DNA from: CBDIHP01 sp965279195 | Lineage (GTDB): Bacteria > Planctomycetota > Planctomycetia > Isosphaerales > Isosphaeraceae | Assembly (NCBI GenBank): GCA_965279195.1 | Contig: CBDIHP010000044.1 | Location: 1 to 64,000 of the forward strand | Direction of reading: 5' to 3' | Length of the DNA stretch: 64,000 nt | Part shown: in pieces, positions 26,311 through 35,368 of the stretch | How positions within the stretch are numbered: the first letter of the stretch is position 1 | Layout of the letters: every line of letters begins with the position of its first letter | Position numbers and translations under genes: made by a program | The notes under the pieces: model-generated | Database searches by the model: none | What the model saw: only the letters and a program-made list of their open reading frames with translations | What the model was told of the DNA's origin: nothing

Positions 26311-27897
26311 TCAGGCGAGGAACCGCCTGAGCACATTGGCCGTGATCTTCGAGACCGCGTCGTCCACCATGATCGACGACGGCCAGGTGATCGAACCGGC
26401 CGCGAAGACCGCTCCGCCGCTCGACGTGTGATAGGTCGAGAGGTCGGCCCCGCCGTTGTCCTTGTTCAGGCCCCTGGCGATGAGTTCGAGGTTCTTCGGC
26501 GAACTCGGCGTCACCTTGTCCGTCTCATGCCCCGATGCGCCGCCGGGGCAGCGCATGTGCAGGGATTTCTCGCCGAAGAGGTCGCCGTTCTTGAGGCCGG
26601 TGCCTTCGAGCGTCCAGTGCGACGCGTCGGTGACGCGGAAGGGGGTCGAGGTCATGATGCCTCGATCGTCGTAGGCGATGCCCAGCAGGTTCGCCTCGGA
26701 CTCGACGCAGAAGTGGAAGCGGCTTTCGAGCTTCCTCGCGATCATCACGCGGGCGTCGCCGTTCTTCACCTTCATCGTGGTCGGGTCGGTGAACTCGACC
26801 TCGCAGTTGATGCCGTTTCCGCCCAGGTAGATCAATCGCCCGCCGCGGTTGTGGACCCAATCCTTGACCGCGTCGTACATCTTCCTGGCCCAGTATTCGG
26901 GATGCGTGCTGATGACAAGAATCTTGTAGGCGTCGAGGTCGAGCGTGCCGTCGTGGAGCTGGGTCTCGGCGTAGTAGTCGTAGTCGAACCCTTCGCGTTC
27001 GAACCAGGCGAGGAGCCGCCACTCGGCGGGCGCGATGTGGCAGGCGGCGCGGCCCTCGATGGGGTCGGTGGGCTGCTCGGACTCGTCGATGTGGTTGATC
27101 GGCTCGGGGCGGTCGAACGACAGCGGATCATAGTCGAACGTGTCATACATGATGCAGTCGGGATCCGTGTATCGCTTCAACTCCTGGCGCGAGTTCACGG
27201 TGGGGGTCGGCGGCAGGCGGTCGGCGAGGATGTAGTTGCTCCGGCCGCCGAAGGCGTTGTAGGCGTTCCATGTGATGTTCGAGGCCAGGATCGCCACAGG
27301 CACGCGCGGGGCCTTCGGCGCCACGATCCAGGGGAAGCTGAACGCCCGGCCGCTGTTGGTGTGGGCGTGGAAATAGTACAGACCGGTCCGCTCAGGGGCG
27401 TCGACGAACTGGACGTGATGCGGGTTCGTGTACCCCTGCTTGTTCCAGCCGACGCCCGTCTGCGTGTAGTCGCCGTCAGGCGTGATTTGCATCGTTGCGC
27501 GCGGGCCGTGCTCGTCGTACCAGCCGAGGTTGCGAATGAATTCCTTCTTCCAGCCGTAGCGATACAGGCCGAGCTTGTAGGGCTCGACCGAGTGGACCCG
27601 GAACTCCGACTTCTCGCCCGACTTCACCCACTTCGGCCAGGCGTAGCCGAGCAACCCATCCGCGAGCAGCCGAAACTGATAGACCTGCCCGGGGACGACC
27701 TCCATCTCGACCCGCTTCGACCCGAACCCCGCTTTCGCCAGCGTCACCCGGTAACGACCCGGCGGCAACTCGACATGCACCGATCCGGACGCCCGCGACC
27801 TCGTCTCGAACGAGCCGGCCTGGCCCTCGAACTCCAGCATTACGTCCGGGATCGCGACGTAGCGCTCGTCGCTGACGTAGCCGACTAGCATGGGCAT
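26311..27897 (-). CDS. DMFase large-subunit-like (N,N-dimethylformamidase beta) protein
   Basis: A 528-residue protein from ATG 27897 (MPMLVGYVSDER). An N-terminal carboxypeptidase-regulatory-like beta domain (FETRSRASGSVHVELPPGRYRVTLAKAGF) precedes a long domain matching the C-terminal part of the dimethylformamidase large subunit: AILASNITWNAYNAFGGRSNY, FDYDYYAETQLHDG, LVISTHPEYWARKMYDAV, GGRLIYLGGNGIN, and near the end the GAVFAAGSITWPSS motif. In planctomycetes this domain often occurs without a DMFase small subunit, so amidase activity is not assured. No signal peptide seen. It is downstream of the PPC gene on the same strand, separated by a 97-base spacer with a repeat. Confidence 0.75.
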   Translation of the reverse strand: MPMLVGYVSDERYVAIPDVMLEFEGQAGSFETRSRASGSVHVELPPGRYRVTLAKAGFGSKRVEMEVVPGQVYQFRLLADGLLGYAWPKWVKSGEKSEFRVHSVEPYKLGLYRYGWKKEFIRNLGWYDEHGPRATMQITPDGDYTQTGVGWNKQGYTNPHHVQFVDAPERTGLYYFHAHTNSGRAFSFPWIVAPKAPRVPVAILASNITWNAYNAFGGRSNYILADRLPPTPTVNSRQELKRYTDPDCIMYDTFDYDPLSFDRPEPINHIDESEQPTDPIEGRAACHIAPAEWRLLAWFEREGFDYDYYAETQLHDGTLDLDAYKILVISTHPEYWARKMYDAVKDWVHNRGGRLIYLGGNGINCEVEFTDPTTMKVKNGDARVMIARKLESRFHFCVESEANLLGIAYDDRGIMTSTPFRVTDASHWTLEGTGLKNGDLFGEKSLHMRCPGGASGHETDKVTPSSPKNLELIARGLNKDNGGADLSTYHTSSGGAVFAAGSITWPSSIMVDDAVSKITANVLRRFLA

Positions 27898-27924
27898 TCT
27901 CTCGGGAAGGGCGCGGCCGGGGCG

Positions 27925-27976
27925 GTCGTCGGTGCGGTGGACGCGGACGTGCCGTCCGCGTGGCACCACACCCTAC
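27925..27976. repeat. family C intergenic repeat, partial copy
   Basis: Begins GTCGTCGGTGCGG and ends GTGGCACCACACCCTAC, the same 3' end as the arm of the 13449-13549 repeat. An internal hairpin, ACGCGGAC/GTCCGCGT, replaces the long arm. Located between two minus-strand genes. Confidence 0.7.
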
Positions 27977-27994
27977 CAGATGTGTTGAGGCGGG

Positions 27995-29734
27995 TCACTT
28001 GGCCTTGGATTTCTCGGCCGGTTTCGCCTCTGCTTTCTTTTCGGGGGCCACCGTGAGCCAGAGATGCTCGGTCGTGGGGGCGACGGCGGGTGTGCGGTTC
28101 CTCCGGCCACCGCCTCGCGTGGGGGCGGGAGGGGTGTCGGTGATCGTGCCGGGGACGATCCGCTTCGAGGGCGTCAGGCCTTCGGCCAGGGCGACGATCT
28201 TGAAAGGCCCGACGATCGGATCTTTGCCCGTCTGGATCTTCAAGGTCACCTCGTCGGCCGTCTTGGAATCCTTGCCCGCGATCGAGACCGCGGGCTCGGC
28301 CGTGCAGCCCGCCGGGAGCCCGAGGGCTCGCACTTCGATTTTGCCCGCGTAGCCGCCGAGGCGGTCGAGGTCCACGGCGATGTCGAGGGTCTTGCCGGGG
28401 GCGATGTTGAATCGCTCGTTCGGGACACGGATCTGCAACTCCGGCCCGGGGCGCTCGGCGGTGAGCAGGTACGCGAACCGGGGGCCGCCGCGCCCGTGGA
28501 GGTCGGAGACCTGGACCTTGTGGTCGCCGTCGACCGTCGCATTCAAGGTGATCTCCGCATCCGCGCCGAGCGAGTCGTCCAACTCACGGATGAGCTTGCC
28601 CGACGGGTCGAGGACCTTGAGCACCGGGTCGAGCGGCTGGCCCAGCGACCTCGACTCGACCCGAACCTTCGCCGTCTGCCCCTTCTTCATCGGGAGCAGG
28701 TAGGTGTCGATCTCTTTCGATGTCTCGATGTGCCCCGTCACGCAGCCGCTCGCGGCCTCCGGCAGCCTGGCGGAGCCATTCGAGGGGCCGGTCGGCTCCA
28801 CGAGGGAAGGATGATTCACGAGCCTGAGGCTTCGGCCGTCGGCGTAGGCGTCGGAGATCACCGGGTAGGCGAGCGCGGGGTCGTCCGGGGCGATGAATAC
28901 GTTCACGGATCGGTCGGCGTCGGGGATGTTCCAGCCAGACAGCGTGACCGGACCGGGGGAGATTCGCGAGATCGCCAGGGGGACGGTGTGATCGACGAAC
29001 GGGCCGGCCGTCAGGGTGAGTCGATAGAGGTAGGCGTCGCCGCCGGCGAATCGGATGGTGGAGTCGGGCGTCGCGGGGAAGGCGAAGACGCGGACGAGGT
29101 ACGTGCCGTCGGCCGGGGCCCGATAGGTCAGCTGCGGGTCCTTGTCGTGATCGTCGTCGTTCTGGAGCAGGACGATCCCCCGGTCATTGGCGACCTGGAG
29201 CACCCCGTCCATCGGCGAGGCCATCCTGCGATTCGCCTCGATCGAGGCCACCAGCGACTGGCCCTTCTTCAGGTCCACCGCGAACCCATCGACATCCCCC
29301 GACTTGCCGAGCTTCCCGTTGATGGTTGCCCCGGGACGCTCCTTCGTCCACGCGATCCTCTGAGGCTTCTTGACCGCGTCGTTGGGCTCGGCCTCGACAA
29401 CTTCGGGCAGGGTGCCGACGAAGAACGGCCGGAGCGATGTGGCCCCTTCTTCGTCCGCCAAGCGGATCTGGTGGAACCCCGGAGCGGCGTCGGGGGAGAC
29501 GGCGATGGTGAGCTTGCCCTTGTCCTTGCCCGGCGTGATCGCGATGCCCGGATCGTCGGCCCAGGGCTTGACCGGCCAGCGGTCGAACGAGCCAACGGCG
29601 GTGACCTCGACCGTCTTGCCCCGCTCGGCGCCCGAAGGGGAGATGGCGGTCAAGGTGGGGGCCTTGGCGTCGAGGGTGGAGGAGAGGAGCAGGACGAGGC
29701 AGGACGCGCGAATTGAATGGTTCTTATGTGCCAT
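27995..29734 (-). CDS. secreted pre-peptidase C-terminal (PPC)-like domain protein
   Basis: A 579-residue exported protein from ATG 29734. After a short signal peptide (ASCLVLLLSSTLDAKA) comes an IPT/TIG-like domain (LTAISPSGAERGKTVEVTAVG), then two PPC-like beta domains with EAEPNDAVKKPQ, GDVDGFAVDLKKGQSLVASIEA, and later EIDTYLLPMKKGQTAKVRVES. The C-terminus is Lys/Ala/Pro-rich. Proteins of this layout accompany DUF1501 and DUF1549/DUF1553 proteins in planctomycete genomes, and here the three lie head-to-tail on one strand. The family is thought to act at the cell surface; specific function unknown. Confidence 0.8.
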   Translation of the reverse strand: MAHKNHSIRASCLVLLLSSTLDAKAPTLTAISPSGAERGKTVEVTAVGSFDRWPVKPWADDPGIAITPGKDKGKLTIAVSPDAAPGFHQIRLADEEGATSLRPFFVGTLPEVVEAEPNDAVKKPQRIAWTKERPGATINGKLGKSGDVDGFAVDLKKGQSLVASIEANRRMASPMDGVLQVANDRGIVLLQNDDDHDKDPQLTYRAPADGTYLVRVFAFPATPDSTIRFAGGDAYLYRLTLTAGPFVDHTVPLAISRISPGPVTLSGWNIPDADRSVNVFIAPDDPALAYPVISDAYADGRSLRLVNHPSLVEPTGPSNGSARLPEAASGCVTGHIETSKEIDTYLLPMKKGQTAKVRVESRSLGQPLDPVLKVLDPSGKLIRELDDSLGADAEITLNATVDGDHKVQVSDLHGRGGPRFAYLLTAERPGPELQIRVPNERFNIAPGKTLDIAVDLDRLGGYAGKIEVRALGLPAGCTAEPAVSIAGKDSKTADEVTLKIQTGKDPIVGPFKIVALAEGLTPSKRIVPGTITDTPPAPTRGGGRRNRTPAVAPTTEHLWLTVAPEKKAEAKPAEKSKAK

Positions 29735-29803
29735 GATATGATGCCATTTATTGTGCCACGATGATCCCATCGGGGAGGTTCGGAAGCGTGAGGCGGGGGT
29801 CGT

Positions 29804-30017
29804 GAGCGCTGGGCGAGGGTCTCCAGACCCCGCCCTTGCCGTGAGATCCGGTACAGCCGGGATGGGTCTCCAGACCCATATGTTACGGGTCTGGAGACCC
29901 GGTTTTGTGGTTCGGCGCGGCGAATGTTGGGGTGGGTCTGCAGACCCTCGCCCAGCGCTCGCGACCTTCGCCCAGCGATTCCGACCCTCGCCCAGCGCCT
30001 TGGTCCACCGCCCAGCG
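29804..30017. repeat. family B inverted repeat with a 20-base tandem extension
   Basis: GAGCGCTGGGCGAGGGTCT (29804-29822) pairs perfectly with AGACCCTCGCCCAGCGCTC (29942-29960). Inner palindromes GGGTCTCCAGACCC and GGGTCTGGAGACCC repeat the pattern of the 22223 copy. The right arm is then reiterated three more times at an exact 20-base period (TCGCCCAGCG at 29948, 29968, 29988; CCGCCCAGCG at 30008). It fills the 336-base spacer between the DUF1501 gene and the PPC gene. Confidence 0.85.
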
Positions 30018-30070
30018 CTCGGGCGCATGGCTTTGACTGGGTGTGGAGTGAAGGTTTGACCTGGAGGCGA

Positions 30071-31396
30071 TCAGCCCATCAGTTCCCGGATCGGCGTGGG
30101 GTCGCTGACGATGTGGGTGGGGCGGCCGCTGGGGGTGTAGAGGATCTTGCTCGGGTCGATGCCGAGCTTGTTGTAGATCGTCGAGGCGAAATTCTCGGGG
30201 GAGAGGATCCGCTCGACGGCGGTGTATCCGCGGGCGTCGGTCGCGCCGATGACCTGACCGCCGGGGGTGCCGCAGCCGGCGAACAGGACGGACATGGCGT
30301 TCGACCAGTGATCTCGGCCGGCGTCCTTGTTGATCTTGGGCGTGCGGCCGAACTCGCCGAGGACGACCACGAGGGTGCTGTCGAGCAGGCCACGCTCGTC
30401 GAGGTCGTTGATCAGGTTGGCGATCGTCGCGTCGAACGCGGGCATCCGCTTCTTGAAGGCGTCGAAGATCCCCACGTGGTGGTCCCAGCCGCCCTCGTTG
30501 AGGGTGACGAACGGCACGCCGGCCTCGACCATGCGGCGGGCGAGCAGGGCGCGCTGGCCGAAGGGGTTGCGTCCGTAGGCGTCGCGCACCTTCGCCGGCT
30601 CGCTGTGGATGTCGAAGGCCCGCTGGGCCTCCTTCGACGACATGAGGTTGTAGCCCTGCTCGTAATACTCATCCATCGCCAGGACGGGGTCGCCCACGGC
30701 CTTGTCGCTGTAGCGGCGGAGCTTGTCCACCTGCGAGCGGAGGTCGCGGCGCCCGGTGATCCGCAGCTCGTTCAGGCCCTTGGGCGGCACCACGTCGCGG
30801 ACGCGGAAGCCGTCGCTGTTGGGATTGTCCGGCACGACGAACGGTGCGTAGCGGGCACCGAGGAAGTTCGGGCCGCCCGAGCGGGTCATGCTCGGCATCG
30901 AGAAGTACGGCGGCAGGCCGCCGTCGGCCCCGCGCTCGTGGGCGGTGACGGCCCCGAGGCTCGGGTGGAAGCTCACGAACGCGCCGCAGCCGACGGGGAT
31001 CCGGGTCGGTGCACCCGTCATCATGTAATGATTGCCCGCCCCGTGGTTGCCGAGGTCGTGCTTGATCGACCGCACCACCGCGAGCTTGTCGGCGATCGCG
31101 GCGAGCTTCTTCATGTGCTCGGAGAAGACGATGCCGGGGACCTTGGTGTCGATCGTGTTGAACTGCCCGCGGATCTCGGACGGTGCCTTCGGCTTGGGGT
31201 CGAAGGTCTCGTAATGGCTCGGCCCGCCGTCTAGCCAGATGAGGATGCAGCTCGCGGGACGCTTGGCCTTCGCGGCCATGCCCGCCTCGCCCCGGATGCG
31301 CAGGGCGTCGACCAGGCCGCCGCCGAACACGGCGGACAGGCCGAGCTTGAGGCAGTCCCGCCGGGTCACGTTCTCGCAGTTGCGATGGAGGCTCAT
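30071..31396 (-). CDS. DUF1501 family protein (sulfatase/alkaline-phosphatase-like fold)
   Basis: A 441-residue protein from ATG 31396. The N-terminus NVTRRDCLKLGLSAVFGGGL is a Tat-type signal. The DUF1501 core shows SCILIWLDGGPSHYETFDPKP, RSIKHDLGNHGAGNHYMMTG, GWDHHVGIFDAFKKRMP, LVVVLGEFGRTPKIN, GRDHWSNAMSVLFAGCGTPGG, consistent with the alkaline-phosphatase/sulfatase superfamily metal site. Substrate unknown. It sits 52 bases downstream of the DUF1549/DUF1553 gene in the usual planctomycete order and is probably co-transcribed with it. Confidence 0.92.
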   Translation of the reverse strand: MSLHRNCENVTRRDCLKLGLSAVFGGGLVDALRIRGEAGMAAKAKRPASCILIWLDGGPSHYETFDPKPKAPSEIRGQFNTIDTKVPGIVFSEHMKKLAAIADKLAVVRSIKHDLGNHGAGNHYMMTGAPTRIPVGCGAFVSFHPSLGAVTAHERGADGGLPPYFSMPSMTRSGGPNFLGARYAPFVVPDNPNSDGFRVRDVVPPKGLNELRITGRRDLRSQVDKLRRYSDKAVGDPVLAMDEYYEQGYNLMSSKEAQRAFDIHSEPAKVRDAYGRNPFGQRALLARRMVEAGVPFVTLNEGGWDHHVGIFDAFKKRMPAFDATIANLINDLDERGLLDSTLVVVLGEFGRTPKINKDAGRDHWSNAMSVLFAGCGTPGGQVIGATDARGYTAVERILSPENFASTIYNKLGIDPSKILYTPSGRPTHIVSDPTPIRELMG

Positions 31397-31448
31397 GCGT
31401 GCATCCCTTTCCCAACGAAACGGGCGGTCGCGGGACGACCCGGATGGA

Positions 31449-33659
31449 TCAATCTTTGAACACAAACTCGGCCGAGTTGATGAGCGCCCAGAGCAGGTCC
31501 TCGGCCGCCTCCCGTCGCGCGGCGGGCGTCCCCTTCGCGAACAGGGCCTCGGCGGCCTTGAGTTCCTCGGCGTCGGGCCGGCGGTTGAACGTCGCGAGGT
31601 ACAGCTCCTCGACGATCTCTTTCGGCGTCGCCTTGCTCTTGGCCAGCTGCACGGCCCGGCCCTCGTCGTTCGTCACCTTCTCGTGGAGCGCCGGGGCGTT
31701 CATGAGGTGGAGGGCCTGGACGACCGAGCTGTCGGACGTACGCTCGCAAGGCGGGTCCTGGTTCGGGTCGGGCCGGCCGAAGGTGTCGAGGAACAGCGAG
31801 GGGCTGCGCACGGTCCACAAGGCGTTGGCCCGGGTGCCGAGCGGGGCGGCGTCGAACTTCTCGGGGACATCCGTCGCGTCGCAGATCGCGTCGAGCAGGA
31901 TCTCCGCGCGGAGCCGCTGGCGGTAGTGCCGGGAGAAGTTGCGGGTGTCGCCCCGGTTGCGGCCGTTGGGCTCGGAACTCAGGGCATACACGCGCGAAGA
32001 CATGATCGTCTTGATGAGCTTCTTGAGGTCGAACCCCTGGCGGCGGAACTCGCGGGCCAGCTCGTCGAGCAGGGGACCGTTGCTGGGCGGGTTCGTGGCC
32101 CGGATGTCGTCGACCGGCTCGACGATCCCGCGTCCCATCAGGTCGGCCCAGACCCGGTTGACGATCACCTTGGCGAAGTAGGCGTTCTCGGGCCCGGTCA
32201 TCCAGTCGGCCAGGGCCTCGCGGTAATCGCCCTCGGGGTTCGGGGCGAACCCCTGCCCGAACAGCGGCTTCGGCGGCAGCACCTTGCCGGTGAGCGGGTG
32301 CGAGACCGAGCCCGACTTGCCGGCGAAGACCATCTCCTCGCTGCCCGAGATGGGGGGCGAGAGGCCGGTCCCCTTGCGGCCGACGCGGGCGAAGTAGGCG
32401 GCGAACTCGTAGAACTGCTCCTGGCCCCACGACTCGAACGGGTGGTGGTGGCATTTGGCGCATTCGAGCCGGATCCCGAGGAAGAGCTGGCTCATCATCG
32501 GGGTCAATTCTTCCGGCTCGCGGCGGTCGCGGAAGATGACCGACGGCCCCTCGTGGAACGTGGACCCCTGCGCGGTGACGATCTGGCGGACGAACTGGTC
32601 GTACGGCCGGTTCTCGCGGAAGGCGTCTCGGATCCAGTTATCCAGGGTCATGACCGCCTTGATGCCGACCCGGTAGGGGTTCGGGCGGAGCAGGTCGGTC
32701 CACTTGTTGGCCCAGTGGTCGGCGTACTCGGGGCGGTCGAGCAAGCGATCGATCAGCTTCGATCGCCTGTCGGCCGCCTTGTCGTCGAGGAAGGCCCTGG
32801 TCTCCTCGGGCGAGGGGATCCGGCCGATGACGTCGAGGAACGCCCTGCGCAGGAAGATCGCGTCGCTCGCCTCGCGCGAGGGCGTGAGGCCGAGGACTTG
32901 CAGCTTCTTCCAGACGAATCCGTCGATGAAGTTATTCTTGGGCAATGTGTCGTAGAACGAGGCCGGTGGGGCGTCGTCGAGGGGCATCGAGACGTCGCAG
33001 TTGGCGAAGATCCCGCCGAACCGCGCCGAGATCGTCGCCTCGCCGGTGAGCGGGCCGGCCTTGACCTGTCCGTCGGGCGTGACGGTCACGAGGTTAGGCT
33101 CGTTCGACTGGAACGCGGCCAGGTGGGTGACGTCCTCGCTCGATCCGTCCGAGAAGTGCGCGGCCACCTTGAGCGGGAAGTTCTGGCCGGTCTTGAGCGT
33201 GCGCTCGGTCGGGCTGACCGAGACCTTCACCAGCTTGGGGGCGTCGGCCGGGGTCCGTGGGGTGTTGCCGACGATCCAGCTCAGGAGGGACTGATAGGTG
33301 TCGCTGCCCACGTCGAACCGCTTGCCGCCGGCGTGGGGCACCCTGGCCGTGGCCTTGAGGAGCAGGAGGCTGTCCTCGGGCGAGGCGGGGAAGAGGCGTC
33401 GGCCCCGGGCCTCCTTGGTGATGGCGGCGTGGTCGAAGTCGTTGTCGAAGGCGAGCAGGGAGAGGGCGAAGCCGTTCTGGCCCCGGGCCTTGCCGTGGCA
33501 GGGGCCGGAGTTGCAGCCCGCGCGGGTGAGGATCGGCTGGATGTCCCGCTCGAACGTGACCGGGCGCGACACCTTCGACGGCTCGGCCGCGGCGGCGGAT
33601 CCGGCCGAGGCGAGGGTCAACAACCAGCCGAGGCAAGGCGTGAGCCAGGATCGAGGCAT
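31449..33659 (-). CDS. DUF1549/DUF1553 planctomycete cytochrome protein
   Basis: A 736-residue exported protein from ATG 33659 (signal peptide to SAGSAAAAEP). Domains in order: a haem-like motif GCNSGPCHGKARG (Cys49-x4-Cys54-His55), a bacterial Ig-like domain (VKVSVSPTERTLKTGQNFPL, about 165-245), DUF1549 (FIDGFVWKKLQVLGLTPS, FLRRAFLDVIGRIPS) ending with CAKCHHHPFESW, and DUF1553 (REALADWMTGPENAYFAKVIVNRVWADLMGRGIVEP, HLMNAPALHEKV, YLATFNRRPDAEE). Family proteins are abundant and nearly confined to planctomycetes and relatives; redox involvement in polymer breakdown is suspected. First gene of the cluster with DUF1501. Confidence 0.92.
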   Translation of the reverse strand: MPRSWLTPCLGWLLTLASAGSAAAAEPSKVSRPVTFERDIQPILTRAGCNSGPCHGKARGQNGFALSLLAFDNDFDHAAITKEARGRRLFPASPEDSLLLLKATARVPHAGGKRFDVGSDTYQSLLSWIVGNTPRTPADAPKLVKVSVSPTERTLKTGQNFPLKVAAHFSDGSSEDVTHLAAFQSNEPNLVTVTPDGQVKAGPLTGEATISARFGGIFANCDVSMPLDDAPPASFYDTLPKNNFIDGFVWKKLQVLGLTPSREASDAIFLRRAFLDVIGRIPSPEETRAFLDDKAADRRSKLIDRLLDRPEYADHWANKWTDLLRPNPYRVGIKAVMTLDNWIRDAFRENRPYDQFVRQIVTAQGSTFHEGPSVIFRDRREPEELTPMMSQLFLGIRLECAKCHHHPFESWGQEQFYEFAAYFARVGRKGTGLSPPISGSEEMVFAGKSGSVSHPLTGKVLPPKPLFGQGFAPNPEGDYREALADWMTGPENAYFAKVIVNRVWADLMGRGIVEPVDDIRATNPPSNGPLLDELAREFRRQGFDLKKLIKTIMSSRVYALSSEPNGRNRGDTRNFSRHYRQRLRAEILLDAICDATDVPEKFDAAPLGTRANALWTVRSPSLFLDTFGRPDPNQDPPCERTSDSSVVQALHLMNAPALHEKVTNDEGRAVQLAKSKATPKEIVEELYLATFNRRPDAEELKAAEALFAKGTPAARREAAEDLLWALINSAEFVFKD

Positions 33660-33800
33660 GGCGGGGACCTGCGGGGGATGGTCGGTCGGGGCGGAGGCGG
33701 CGTCCGGAGGGAGAGAGGGTCTGCGCGGGGCGCTCGTGTGCGCAGGCTCCCTGATCGGACGGGATCGTCGGCAGGCAGGGCAATGATTCAACAATAGTCC

Positions 33801-33836
33801 AACGGCCAGGGCCTGTCGAGGGACAGCCTGGCCGTT
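33801..33836. terminator. hairpin between lipoprotein gene and DUF1549 gene
   Basis: AACGGCCAGG (33801-33810) pairs with CCTGGCCGTT (33827-33836), with an inner CTGTC/GACAG stem. Located downstream of the minus-strand lipoprotein stop (33890) and upstream of the DUF1549 start (33659); it probably ends the lipoprotein transcript. Confidence 0.55.
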
Positions 33837-33889
33837 TGATCAAGGTTTGCCGGAATGTGCGGGTGGGGCGGGTTTGCCGGGGGGAGGGA

Positions 33890-35155
33890 TCAGGGCAGGA
33901 TCGTCACGGACACCTCGCGGCTGGCGGCTCGCTCGGCGACGAGGTCGGTCTGGTTCAGGCGGAGCTTGTAGCGCCCGGGCGGGGTGTTCTCGGGGATGGC
34001 GACGTGGCAGTTGAAGTAGTAATCCCGGCGCTTGCGGCGGCAGGTCTCCTCCGTCGTGCCGAGCGGATGGCTCCAGACCGGGGCGGTGCCGCCCTCGGGG
34101 ATCAGCTCGACGACCGAGGAGAGGCGCGAGTGGAAGCCCTCGGCCCGGGGTTCGTACTGGAGGCCGGTCAGCTCGCAGTAGAGCCAGAATCGCTGCCCGG
34201 ACTTCTTGGCGGCGGGTTCGAGGGGCTCATACTGGCCGAATCCCTCGACCTTCTTGCAGACCCGTAGGTCGTCGACCTGGAGCGGGGCCTCCGATTCGAG
34301 GGCCTCGACCGCCTGGCGGATCTCCTGCCCGCGGGTGGGGCGTTCCTGCGCCACCAGGGCCCGGAGCACCACCCGGAGCCGGCCGAGTTCGCCGTTGGGG
34401 CTCTGGTCGGCGTCAGGGTCGATTTCTGGCTCGGAGAGCCAGCTCAGGAGCAGGGTCCTCAGTTTCCAGACCGGGGCCTGGGGGTCGGACTCCGACGAGT
34501 TCTTGCGGGCGAAGCTGCGGAGCCTCTGGAGCCCTTCGCTCCAGAGGTTCTCCGGCTTGAGCGCCTGCGGGCTGGCGGGGGGGACCGGCGGGACCAGGTC
34601 GACCGGCTCCCGCATCGAGGGCCCGTCGGCGACGGTCTTCGCGGCGACCTCGGGCGTGGTCGGGAGGGAGATGGGGCTGGCCTTGGGGATCACCGGCACG
34701 TCGGGCTCGACCCGGTCGGGGGGCGGGATGACCGCGGCGGGGACGGTATGGGCCGCCGTCTTGACCTCGGCATCGCGGGGGGCGTCGGCGGGCTTGGCGG
34801 CCGATGCGGCGGCGAGTTCGTCGGCCAGATCGGCCGCGATGGCCCTCGATCGTTCCCGGGCGGCATCCAGAAGTGGTGTGCTGCTGGGGGCTTGCGCCAC
34901 GACGGGGGGAATTGGCTTTGTTCCCGCGTTTTCCGATGGGGCCTTCGCCGGCGCCGGATTGCGGACCGGGACGATCGAAGGCGGCGGGGTCGGATCGGGG
35001 GGCAGGGGGAGGTCCGACTCCATCAGCGGCCGGTTGGCCGACCGGCTGGAAGGTCCGAGCGGCAGGGCCTGGCAACCCGCGAAGGCCGTCAGGATCGGCA
35101 GACAGGCGAGGCCGTGAAGCACCCACCGCGATCGCTGTCGGATCGGCATCGCCAT
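33890..35155 (-). CDS. Pro/Ala-rich lipoprotein of unknown function
   Basis: A 421-residue lipoprotein. The signal peptide ends in LTAFAGCQA, a lipobox with the lipidated Cys at residue 28. A disordered Pro/Ala/Ser-rich region (40-190) leads to a folded C-terminal domain from about 200 (LRTLLLSWLSEPEIDPDADQ, VCKKVEGFGQYEPLEP, FWLYCELTGLQYEPRAEGFHSRLSSVVELI, HVAIPENTPPGRYKLRLNQTDL) that looks like an Ig/beta-sandwich domain. ATG 35149, two codons downstream of ATG 35155, has better spacing to GGGAGGG. Probably outer-membrane or cell-surface linked. I recognise the pattern as a planctomycete hypothetical only. Confidence 0.75.
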   Translation of the reverse strand: MAMPIRQRSRWVLHGLACLPILTAFAGCQALPLGPSSRSANRPLMESDLPLPPDPTPPPSIVPVRNPAPAKAPSENAGTKPIPPVVAQAPSSTPLLDAARERSRAIAADLADELAAASAAKPADAPRDAEVKTAAHTVPAAVIPPPDRVEPDVPVIPKASPISLPTTPEVAAKTVADGPSMREPVDLVPPVPPASPQALKPENLWSEGLQRLRSFARKNSSESDPQAPVWKLRTLLLSWLSEPEIDPDADQSPNGELGRLRVVLRALVAQERPTRGQEIRQAVEALESEAPLQVDDLRVCKKVEGFGQYEPLEPAAKKSGQRFWLYCELTGLQYEPRAEGFHSRLSSVVELIPEGGTAPVWSHPLGTTEETCRRKRRDYYFNCHVAIPENTPPGRYKLRLNQTDLVAERAASREVSVTILP

Positions 35156-35368
35156 CCCTCCCTGGTTCCCGAAGCCCGGGCCATTCCGTTGGCCCTCGAA
35201 ATCGGCCGGGTGGAGATACCCGATTTCGCCCGGGAGGGCAACCGCAACCGTCCCGCGACGCGGAGGTGACGTTCGATCTCACGGGCGCATTGTCGTCGGG
35301 GGCCGGGGAATTCGTATGCTCTGGGGTGGCGAACCGTGGGCCTGCGGTGATTCTTCGGGAGGACCCGC

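Noticed and set aside
28064..29716. Plus-strand 550-codon open frame
   Set aside because: Antisense shadow of the PPC-domain gene, with Asp/Gly/Arg-rich translation and no motif.
29948..30017. Possible CRISPR-like direct repeat array
   Set aside because: Only four 10-base matches at a 20-base period with no unique spacers of uniform length and no cas genes; it is the amplified arm of an inverted repeat.
31239..33797. Plus-strand 852-codon open frame
   Set aside because: Antisense to the DUF1501 and DUF1549/DUF1553 genes, whose domains are unambiguous.
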